Shown: positions 9,780 through 21,300 of the stretch, in pieces
How the letters are laid out: each line of letters begins with the position of its first letter
Position numbering within the stretch: position 1 is the stretch's first letter
Source: Nematostella vectensis
Taxonomy: Eukaryota; Cnidaria; Anthozoa; Actiniaria; Edwardsiidae
DNA: 64,000 nucleotides
Reading direction: 5' to 3'
NCBI RefSeq assembly: GCF_932526225.1
Contig: NC_064044.1
Span: 12,538,084 to 12,602,083 of the forward strand
Translations under genes and position numbers: made by a program
Notes under the pieces: generated by a model
Database searches by the model: none
Seen by the model: the letters and a program-made list of their open reading frames with translations, nothing else
What the model was told of the DNA's origin: nothing

Positions 9780-12186
9780 GTTGTTATCATGAGTGATAGG
9801 TTTACGGCAGCTGTATCAGTGTGTTCTAACAGCTCCACTTCTAGCTTCTGACGAACAAACACGAGCAAAGTAGACAAATGAGTTTACTAAGAAAACCAAT
9901 TGTATGCTAATATCCGCTTAGGGGCAAGCTTTTGTTTAAAGTAATTGTAAAATAACACTTGACAACCATTCTATCTAATAGCTAGCTAATACGATAATTC
10001 ACCAAAGACTGGTAGTCGATTTTAGATAAAAAAAACTAATTCTATAAGCTTAAAAAATTCTCTTTCTCTTTAAAAAAAACTTTAGAAATAATTTGAAATT
10101 AATGTAGAAATTACATCATTTAATTTTACCAAACTTTTTTCAAAACTTTACCAAAATATTTTTTCACAAAATTGTTAAAAGAAGTAACAATGTACAACTT
10201 TTCGGCAGATATACTGATATATCTGATTGGGTTGATATACCCCCGAATTATACTCGGCCTTGTGAACGAGATACATTTTGCAGATTAGTCTTTGACCGGG
10301 TTTCCTGTGTTGGGTTACCAGACCCCGCGCATGGTTATTGGCTTTTTTTTTTTACACATTCACAAGGAATAAAGCATCCTAAAAAAACATGCAAGGCTTT
10401 TTGATAAATAGCAGGGACGAGAAAACATTGGGTAGCTTTCACACAAGAAGAGAACGAGGTTTTTTTTTTTTTTGACGATTGGACGAGCGAAAAATAGAGC
10501 GTGCGCAAATAGAAGAAGGGGAAGGATGAACTCCTCCCCCCTTTTATTGTAAAAAAAAGTAATTACCTTCTTATTTCTTCGCCTTCAAAACACACAGAAA
10601 CGCTTGCCAAGCAAGCTATTGGGGGTGATAACACGGCAACAACAACAACAACAACAAAATTCGCGCAATCTCTGAACCGTTCAGAAATATATTCACTATA
10701 ATTTGGATTGACAATAACTTGAACATCTTTTAACTTTTCTGATAGAATCAAAAAGCCCAAACTGTCGCGATCTCGTACCAGAACAATGAATACAATACAC
10801 CAAAAACTGGAAATCGACTTTGCCACATTATTTTTGGCAGAGTCGATTTCCAGTTTTTGGTGTATTTTAACTTTTCTGTGTACACTGAAGCATTTCTATG
10901 CCACTCTGGTGTGTTAGTGCTGGTTGGTTAGTGACGTAGCGTGCAAAGCAATGTTTTTCGTGGTGATTCAGGCTTCCGCAGGCATCGCTTTTGTCCAGAA
11001 AGCAGCCAAGATACACAGATTCTCGGGGTTCCTGTGGCGATGCGTCGAGAGCGGCAAGAAGCTGAGGAGAAGTGACGAAGACATGAGCGATGCCTGCCAA
11101 GAATTAAAGTGGCATTTTCTATAGAAATCAGGCATTATTTTAGCTTTTTTTGTGCGAGAATTCCTAATAGCATGAACTGCCAGTTTTACTAGTACCGTCG
11201 TTTTTGGCGCATAACGCTCCCACCCGGGCTAATGCAAGAACAAACTTTTTGTTCATAGCCTTGATGCGCATGCGATTTCTCTCGTTGAAATACAAAATGG
11301 CCTCGTTAAAAAAAACTAAAACTATTTCTCTCCCCCCCCCCTAAAAAATGGCATTGTACCCATCCCAAATAAAGGAATTTGTCCACCACAGGAAACCCCC
11401 TAGGTTTTAAGATTTACTGAATGTTTAGAGACGCCTGCGGAGAAGGCTAGGCGGAAATCGAGACCGAGTGAGGAGTATGACCGCGCCGATACTTTTTGCT
11501 CGATTTTTTTTTATCTCAGAGAAACGCTTGCTTCGCAGGCTGTTTGTTACGTTCATGTCCATCAGATAGCTTAAGGCAACTAGAGTTATAAACCACAGGC
11601 ATATAAATGACGTGTTTATTAACAAAATCCGCGTGCAGGTATGGCTAGGTAGTATAGTGAGTGACGTATGTGTCACGTCATGTGTCACGCACTCTTTGGC
11701 AGGGGGAGAGAGCTCGTTAGAATAATATGAGAGGGGAGGCAAACAAATTAGGAGAAACCAACATTACGTCTAGACCTAGAAGTGAACAAAACGTAAAAAT
11801 AAAATAAAATAACAAAATATACTCCTGCTTAAAGTTAACCATCACAATTACCACTATATACCCCTGATTTTAAAATTTTCATATAATTGTCATAATACCA
11901 AATATCTTTATCTGTTTTTCATTCTCATAACTGGTTCAGTATGTCGTCGCGGCGGCAGGAAGCTTTCTCAGAAAGAACGACACGACTTGGACCTTTAATA
12001 ACAAAGGCATCTTGGAAAGCGTTTTCTTCGTCCGTGTGTACCACGTGACTCGTCTCTGCCAAGCAATATGTAGTTGCGATGGCAACGTATGCGTGACAAT
12101 GATTTCACCGCAATTGTTACACGTTGCCGCCCTCCTTCCAATCACATCGCAGTAATTATGGTAACATTATTGTCAATCAACGATAA
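9780..12186. other. Spacer between the K2P channel and the 3' end of NPC1
   Basis: No gene is recognised in this interval. It holds the 10794-10866 hairpin and two more copies of the AGAAACGCTTGC dispersed motif (about 10595 and 11520); the second follows a GCGGAGAAGGCTAGGCGG stretch at about 11437. A CAACAA run lies at about 10638-10657. TTTATT at about 11609 reads AATAAA on the minus strand and could serve NPC1 mRNAs ending in the distal last exon, though that would make a long 3' UTR. Confidence 0.45.
10794..10866. repeat. Near-perfect hairpin with 32-bp arms
   Basis: The arm that starts AATACACCAAAAACTGG pairs with the arm at 10835-10866 with a single mismatch (TTTGCCA against TGGCAGA). 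The loop is about nine bases. It could be a short foldback element or a small-RNA precursor-like hairpin. No neighbouring exon overlaps it. Confidence 0.85.
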
Positions 12187-12387
12187 TCACTGTATAGATG
12201 TGGGTTGTGATCCATTCAGTAGCGGCTTCGACTCGCCGTTCAGGAAGCTGTTTCGAAGCGAGTCCTCCTCGCTCTTGTTCTGCCGCGTGGACCTGGGACC
12301 GATGTAGCTGAGGAAGACTGGTAGGAAGACGAGTCCATGAAGAGCTCCAAACAGCACGATACCGAGGTACATACGGAAGTAGAAAAC
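12187..12387 (-). CDS. NPC1 alternative last exon, distal copy (16b)
   Basis: Acceptor CTACTAG|GTTTTC joins exon 15 in phase 0. The exon encodes the last membrane helix ([18 protein letters not shown]...), SYIGPR and a 34-residue cytosolic tail ending in QPTSIQ and a stop. The tail holds ESKPLL, an exact [DE]xxxL[LI] acidic dileucine motif, the kind of signal used for lysosomal sorting (human NPC1 also ends in a dileucine signal). It is related to the proximal copy 13104-13268, which it would replace. Confidence 0.85.
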   Translation of the reverse strand, partial: VFYFRMYLGIVLFGALHGLVFLPVFLSYIGPRSTRQNKSEEDSLRNSFLNGESKPLLNGSQPTSIQ

Positions 12388-15300
12388 CTAGTAGACACAA
12401 CACGTGTTAGTACCATATTAGGAAGTGTGCTAGAAATGTGCATACAAGGCGTACTGCAAAGCAACACAGGCGCGTACCCAGGATTGGCTGAGGGGCGGGT
12501 GGAGGGGGGGGGGGGGGGGGGTGCGCAGAAAAACATATCTCAGAAAAATATTATTGAATAAGAAGTGACCCACTTTTTGGTCGCCAAGGGGGTGCCCGCG
12601 CACCCTACGCACCCCCCCTGTGTACGGGGCTGCTCCAGTAGCCCCCAACCCTCCTCCAATATCTTCCCATCCCCACTTTCCCAGGGTATTTAATGGACAC
12701 TCCCTAAGTTTGCTGTCGATGTATACACAGAAATGCGGAGAGAAACGAGTAGCAGGCAAGATGAATATTTTCTGCACTCAGCTTCATGACAAACGAATAG
12801 TGCATTGCCTTATGTGTGCGAATTTCTAATGACATGTTTACTAGCAAACTTGTTGGCGTTGGAGTTTTTTATTCGGCGAGAAAACCCGAAGTTGGCTATC
12901 TTGGCTGCCAGTTTTGACGCAGAGAAGCGGGATGAGCGAATAGTTGCCAAAATATTTCTCAAAATGACAGAACGGATCAACGAATTCCGGCTTTTCTTGC
13001 CAAAATAGAACTCCAACATGTACAGGTTACATGTATACTTTCAAACCTTACAATACATATAGATAACAGTCACGTGCCTAGTCGTGCAATCCGGTGATCA
13101 TGGTCATTTGGCAACAAGCGGAGCCCGCTCTTCACTAGAAGTGTGGGCAGCGGCTGCCCTTAGCATAGAGGTCCTTGGACCCACATAGCTTAGGAGCACA
13201 GGCAGAAAAACTAGACCGTGGAGGGCCCCGAATAAGACAATCCCCACGTACATACGGAAATAGAAGATCTGAAGAAGGGAAGACAAGACTTGCGATTAGC
13301 AAACATGACCAGTGCCCTTGAATACATTGAGGAAGGTCAAAGTTAATCACCGAGGAAACCAAGGTTAATCACCAAGGAAACCAAGCTTTATCATCAATTA
13401 ATGGTCCATTATAATTGTTCTTTTTAAAAAAATACACTTTTAATTCAAATTATTTTGACCAAAATTTTTAATTGCAATGTTTTCTGTAGCCTTATTATTT
13501 GTTTGCTTTTAAGTTGAGAAAATAGGATACCGTAGGCATATCTTTATTTGACAATTTTGGCAAGTAAATAATACTTCTTTTTCTATTCTTTTTATCAGGT
13601 TAAATAAAGCTTATTGCAATTAGGCTCTTTATATTGTTGTTAATATTCCGCTTATTAAAGTTGTTAGTTTTCAATCAAGGCTTAGTGGTCAGTTTGGCAA
13701 TCACAAGTTACTGTAAAACGCTTTTGGTTGGATAAAGGGCCACCGATGATTTGACTCCCTTGCACTAAGACATACTTCACATGGCAGCTCTAAACAATAG
13801 GATCACGTGCATGACATTGCTTCGCAGAAATAGGTCCACGTGCTTCTCATTGCTTCGCCAATTGGATCACGTGCTTCACACCGCTTCGCACAATTGGACC
13901 ACGTGCTTCACATTGCTTTGCACAACTGGATCACGTGCTCCACATTGCTTCGCAGAATTGAATCACGTGCTTCACATTTCTCAACACAATAGGATCACGT
14001 GCTTCACATTGCTCTACACAATAGGATCACGTGCTTCACATTGCTCTACACAATAGGATCACGTGCTTCACATTGCTCTACACAATTGGACCACGTGCTT
14101 CACACCGCTTCGCACAATTGGATCACGTGGTTCACATTGCTTCACACAATAGGATCACGTGCTTCACGTTGCTCTACACAATAGGATCACGTGCTTCACA
14201 TTGCTCTACACAATAGGATCACGTGCTTCACGTTGCTCTACACAATAGGATCACGTGCTTCACATTGCTCTACACAATAGGATCACGTGCTTCACGTTGC
14301 TTCACACAATTGGATCACGTGCTTCACATTGCTCTACACAATAGGATCACGTGCTTCACATTGCTCTACACAATAGGATCACGTGCTTCACGTTGCTTCA
14401 CACAATTGGATCACGTGCTTCACATTGCTCTACACAATGGGATGACTAGTTTGACATCGCGCAACAAATAGGAACGCGTGCTTGATATCTCTTTACAAAT
14501 ACGATCACGTGCTTAATATTGCTCTACCGAAAAGAATAACGTGCTGCACACATATGATCAGGTGCTTCGCAATGCTCCATACATTCAGGTCGCGTGCTTC
14601 ACAGATTGCGTGATGCATGTTTGAACCAAGAACCAAGACTTCGCGGTTAAACTAGAGTAAACGTCTTAGGGCCTCGACATGAAGCTTTGTTTCCGTTAAA
14701 CAGTGAAGTGTGATTCAGAAATTGTAAGGAAATGTGCAGCTTCTATAGGACGTTATGTTAATGTGTCATAGGTTGATTACGTGTTAACAAACTTTTATTT
14801 GATTTCAATAAGTTTATAAGGATGCCTACTTGTTATATATATGTGCTGTGTGCAATGCAAAGCATACAAATAAACTCACCTCAAATATCCGTGATTTGGC
14901 GAAAGCTAAGACGATGATTCCTCCAAACTTTGTTAACGTGATACCGCTCAGAACCTGCAAAGAACAAGACACTTTTAGAGGGTGAAGCCAATGGTGACGC
15001 CATTTTATGCTACGGCACAATACCGAGCTATACAGTACCATTTCAATCAGCTACTTGCACTATGACGTAGACGACTTGGTTGACTAGTGAAGTCATGTCA
15101 ATTAGATCACACGTTTCTCGCATCCTCACAAAATGCAAGGGTGGCCACGGTAGCGCGCGTCATACCATATAGCACGTTTCTCGCATCCTTATTGGTTTAC
15201 TTCACAAAACAGTCAAGGTGGCCACGATAGCGCGCGTTGTATCAGATAGCACGTTTCTCGCATCCTTATTGGCTTACTTCACAAAACTGTCAAGGTGGCC

Positions 15301-18300
15301 ACGGTAGTGCGCGTCGTATCAGATAGCACGTTTCTCGCATCCTTATTGGTTTACTTCACAAGACTGTCAAGGTGGCCACGGTAGTGCGCGTCGTATCAGA
15401 TAGCACGTTTCTCGCATCCTTATTGGCTTACTTCACAAGACTGTCAAGGTGGCCACGGTGGCGCGCGTCGTATCAAATAGTACGTTTCTCGCATCCCTAT
15501 TGGTTTACTTCACAAAACTGACAAGGTTGGCATTGTAGCGTGCGTCGCACAGTAATGGGTAACGAATCCGCTACCTTTGTTATCATTATTACTTGTTTTA
15601 AATTTCTTACCGAACTGCCCATTTCTATCAATGCCTCCTCAGCTCGTTCACGCTTGGTGTTTCGCGTGTTGACGGCAAACGCTCTGGCGATGTGGGAGCA
15701 GAACTCCACAGAGATGCCTACAGCCTGTTGATGGAAAAGGTTCTCTATCGAAACAAATTCTGTACAGAGCAATGAGAGGCCTTTGAACAGATAAAAAAGT
15801 TAGGTAAAACAGCCAGGATTTGTTAGGGGATGCACAGGGGAAGAATACACATGTAAAATATCTTAGCGATTCTCCAATAATAAAATACCATTTTAAGATT
15901 GTTAATGTGGGTGCGCTCTCCCCTTTGTACCGCCTAACAGGTCTTGGGTCTCAGCGTGCAAAACTCAGGAGATTACTGTATGTATATCATGCAGGGATGC
16001 ATAAGATTAATTGTAATGTTCGAGCTTGCAGGCTATTTATGATAAAGTAAGGTGTACTCACCATCACAAGATTGACGATAGAGATGGCATTCAGACTAAT
16101 GGACCACAGATACATCAGCCCTAGGAGATTAGTTATGATCATGGCGACGGTAAAGGTGACAATCAGAGCAATGCTGAGGTTGAACCCCATCAACAGGAAT
16201 GTCACCACGAAAACAGCGGCTGAAATAACAACACAGCAAGAGTAATTTTAGTACTGATTTATTCCTGAATGTTAAACAATGTCAACCAGGGTGTCATCTT
16301 AGATTCGTAAATGGTACCAGCCGATGGTACCAATCTATCACAAACTATCCACTCAAATACTGTAGCTATTTCTAAGTCCCTATCAGTTGCCATTCTGTTA
16401 TCCCAACAAAATACGAATTGTGAGAAAGCGTAGGCTATTTCCATCGGCTGGGAAAATGACCAGTGGAGAGAAGTGCAGGAGGAACGGAGCTTTTTTAAGT
16501 TCTGATAATAAAACCACAAAATCAGCTCTAATTTGGATAAAATTCGCCTTGTTTTGCAACAAGTTGTCCATGCTTACTTCATAAAAACCTGGTCAGTTTG
16601 TGGTGAAATCACAATAAAGCCCATCTCAACGAACCATGTTAATCTACTTGCCCTTGTGGTGGCATAGCTGTGCCCCTCCCCCCCCCCCCCCCGGGTTTTC
16701 CGAATGTCTCAGTATTGCGCTGCACCCCCCTAGTCCCCCGATCTATCAGAGTACAGACCAAGCACAAATGTGATAAACTTGATACTATCTGTACCTAAGA
16801 AGTGCATTGTACATACCTATGCAGTAGAGAAGATTCTTCCAAGCATTGGTGGCAGCTGTTAGATATTGCTCATAGAAGACATAGAAAACGCTGCAAGTGC
16901 ATTAAAAAACAGTATGAGGATTATTTAAAAATTGGTGATGGCAATATCGGCGACGTATATTGTAACCTCTACTTGCGAGTAGCATGCGTGCACCTAGAAA
17001 TAGCGAACTATTTCCAGCTGCACGCAGGCTACTTGCGAGTGCTCTTATCAAAACTCAATTGATGCAATGATAATCACACAACACATAATAATGAAGGTGA
17101 AAGTATTCTGCTGATAGTGGTGGTGGTGATGATGTTGATAATTATAAAGTTGACAGTGGTGTTGGTAATAATGTTGATGATTATGAATATGATAGTATGT
17201 CAATGATAGTGGTGGAAATGATTATGTTGATAATCATGGAGATAATAGTATGTTGATGATGATGATAATAATAAATATGATCATGATACTTACTGTATCC
17301 TTAAAGGATCAGATAATTCAGGGAAAGTTGTATTTTTAAAAATGATGAGGGCTTTTAACATTCAAGTAGGATCTACCGGATTTATGGTGGTGATACAGTA
17401 CTAATTTTTATTTTTAAATTCAAATATGTGTACCCTACCAGTAAGGGAAAACCTTGATATCTGGGTCACCTAATGCTGTTGTCATGTTGTCAGCAATTTC
17501 TCTTGCATTTTTGAGAGCGCTTATGAAGTCGTCGGAGGTTTTCAGGATGGTATGATAGGACATGAAGTACGATGCTGAAGGAGATAGCATCAAGGAAATT
17601 AAAAGGAATACTAATAATGGCAGAGAGAATCACTTATACATTGTGCTTTTAATGTACTATAGGAACCCGTCTTTTTATGATGCCAGCGTGTTTTGTGCCA
17701 TGTTGCACTGTGTCGCCCTCACCTCTTGGAGCTCTCGACAAGCTCTCTGTTACAAGAACAGTTGCAAGCACAAAGAAGTGCACTTGTAACAAAAATGTTG
17801 TTATAAATGACACAGTGCAAGAGCCTTGAATACTCAATTTTGGAGAAAAATAACTTTTTGGAGTCTTTTTCTCATAATACTAATTATACAGTATATTAAA
17901 ATGTTATGCACTGATTTGGCAGGGGCGTTAGCAACCTACAGTATAGGTTTTCAGAAAAAAAGTAACATAACATAAACATAAAAATGTTTTGACTATTTTC
18001 TTTAACTCTCTTTGTTCAGCACTCCACATGCTGCATAATCAATAATAATTATGCCATCAGTATATGTAAAGCATGAGCTCTCAACATGAAATTATTGCAA
18101 GTTTGTAAAAAATAAGACTTACAATTAACTAGATACTTCGATGTGTTACTGTTCAGCTGTAATGCTTTGCCATACGCGGCATGTCCTCTGAAAACAACAA
18201 CATGACTATTAGAACACTAAGGTTGATTATACTATTTCCATTAGGAGACATTACATACCCTTTGGCGCAGACCAACTCAGGGTTGTCTTTGAGGTAGAAT

Positions 18301-21300
18301 GGCAAATACATGTCAAACTCGCTTGGTGTTGGTCTCTCCCCTTGCTGTGACTTGTTCATGCATGGCATGCAAAGATCATTTTTTACTGGAACAAAAAAAG
18401 AAAGTTTGAGAAGCTGTCAGTATGACCTTTAGATTTAGAAAAAAGCTGCCATAGATCAAAAACCAGTATCAACTTGAGTTACTTCTACATGTGTAAAAAG
18501 CCTCTTCATTTACAATGAGTTTAAAGCCAAACTGGATATTCTGTTATATACTGAAGTTCCAAGTTTAGAACAAGTTTATACACAACCTCAGAAACAAACA
18601 AAGATTTCTTGTTACTGTGCTTTGAGGTGGTCAAATAAATAAGCCTTACAGCATGCCACTTTTTTGCAGCAATTCTGATACTTTTAAAGTACAACTTCAT
18701 TGGAGAGACTCTGGACATAGGCCTGGCACAACTATTTTCGAAACTCTATTACTTATAAAAATCTTTTATACCTGTTGCATTACAAAAGACAAGGCCCCCA
18801 TTTGGCCCCTTTGCGGGCACAACTCCAGATGTGGTGTTCTCGTACAGTATCCTACAACATGTAGTGCTTGGGTCAATCCAATTGAAGTAATCATCTAGCC
18901 AAGATGATGCTGGCATTGCAATCTTGGACCTATCAAAAAATAAAAACTATTTAGTACATGTTTTCCATCTACCGAACCTGTAGCGCACCATAAGAAGTCA
19001 CGTAATTCAATCTACCGAACCCGTAGCGCACCTTAATGAGTCCAGTTATCTCATACACCGGACCCGTAGCGCACCATAACAAGTCACAGAGTTACTCTTA
19101 TATGTCACAATCATAAAGTGGATACTTTTAGGTATCAAGGGATGTCGTTCCTTTGTACTTTATAGCTAGAATAGAGCAACTCTCTTGACATAAGGTAAGA
19201 GCTGACAAGAAACAGATCTTACCTGTTGGATCTGAGGGAAGCAGTGAAGACTTGTTGGATAAAGGAGTCTGACATAAGGCAAGAGCCGACAAGAAACAGA
19301 TCTTACCTGTTGGATCTGAGGGAAGCAGTGAAGACTTGTTGGATAAAGGAGTCTGACATAAGACAAGAGCTGACAAGAAACAGAACTTACCTGTTGGATC
19401 TGAGGGAAGCAGTGAAGACTTGTTGGATAAGGGAAGCTGACATAAGGCAAGAGCCGACAAGAAACAGAACTTACCTGTTGGATCCGAGGGAAGCAGTGAA
19501 GACTTGTTGGATAAGGGAAGCTGACATAAGGCAAGAGCTGACAAGAAACAGATCTTACCTGTTGGATCTGAGGGAAGCAGTGAAGACTTGTTGGATAAGG
19601 GAGTCTGACATAAGGCAAGAGCTGACAAGAAACAGATCTTACCTGTTGGATCTGAGGGAAGCAGTGAAGACTTGTTGGATAAGGGAGTCTGACATAAGGC
19701 AAGAGCCGACAAGAAACAGATCTTACCTGTTGGATCTGAGGGAAGCAGTGAAGACTTGTTGGATAAAGGAGTCTGACATAAGACAAGAGCTGACAAGAAA
19801 CAGAACTTACCTGTTGGATCTCAGGGAAGCAGTGAAGACTTGTTGGATAAGGGAAGCTGACATAAGGCAAGAGCTGACAAAAAACAGATCTTACCTGTTG
19901 GATCTGAGGGAAGCAGTGAAGACTTGTTGGATAAGGGAAGCTGACATAAGGCAAGAGCTGACAAAAAACAGATCTTACCTGTTGGATCTGAGGGAAGCAG
20001 TGAAGACTTGTTGGATAAGGGAAGCTGACATAAGGCAAGAGCTGACAAGAAACAGATCTTACCTGTTGGATCTGAGGGAAGCAGTGAAGACTTGTTGGAT
20101 AAAGGAGTCTGACATAAGACAAGAGCTGACAAGAAACAGAACTTACCTGTTGGATCTGAGGGAAGCAGTGAAGACTTGTTGGATAAGGGAGTCTGACATA
20201 AGGCAAGAGCCGACAAGAAACAGATCTTACCTGTTGGATCTGAGGGAAGCAGTGAAGACTTGTTGGATAAGGTAGTCTGACATAAGGCAAGAGCTGACAA
20301 GAAACAGATCTTACCTGTTGGATCTGAGGGAAGCAGTGAAGACTTGTTGGATAAGGTAGTCTGACATAAGGCAAGAGCTGACAAGAAACAGATCTTACCT
20401 GTTGGATCTGAGGGAAGCAGTGAAGACTTGTTGGATAAAGGAGTCTGACATAAGACAAGAGCTGACAAGAAACAGAACTTACCTGTTGGATCTGAGGGAA
20501 GCAGTGAAGACTTGTTGGATAAGGGAAGCTGACATAAGGCAAGAGCCGACAAGAAACAGAACTTACCTGTTGGATCCGAGGGAAGCAGTGAAGACTTGTT
20601 GGATAAGGGAAGCTGACATAAGGCAAGAGCTGACAAGAAACAGATCTTACCTGTTGGATCTGAGGGAAGCAGTGAAGACTTGTTGGATAAGGGAGTCTGA
20701 CATAAGGCAAGAGCTGACAAGAAACAGATCTTACCTGTTGGATCTGAGGGAAGCAGTGAAGACTTGTTGGATAAGGGAGTCTGACATAAGGCAAGAGCCG
20801 ACAAGAAACAGATCTTACCTGTTGGATCTGAGGGAAGCAGTGAAGACTTGTTGGATAAAGGAGTCTGACATAAGACAAGAGCTGACAAGAAACAGAACTT
20901 ACCTGTTGGATCTCAGGGAAGCAGTGAAGACTTGTTGGATAAGGGAAGCTGACATAAGGCAAGAGCTGACAAAAAACAGATCTTACCTGTTGGATCTGAG
21001 GGAAGCAGTGAAGACTTGTTGGATAAGGGAAGCTGACATAAGGCAAGAGCTGACAAAAAACAGATCTTACCTGTTGGATCTGAGGGAAGCAGTGAAGACT
21101 TGTTGGATAAGGGAAGCTGACATAAGGCAAGAGCTGACAAGAAACAGATCTTACCTGTTGGATCTGAGGGAAGCAGTGAAGACTTGTTGGATAAAGGAGT
21201 CTGACATAAGACAAGAGCTGACAAGAAACAGAACTTACCTGTTGGATCTGAGGGAAGCAGTGAAGACTTGTTGGATAAGGGAGTCTGACATAAGGCAAGA

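Noticed and set aside
13781-14471. Overlapping plus-strand ORFs of 60-90 codons rich in His, Cys and Ser
   Set aside because: They are readings of the 32-bp E-box minisatellite inside an NPC1 intron on the other strand.
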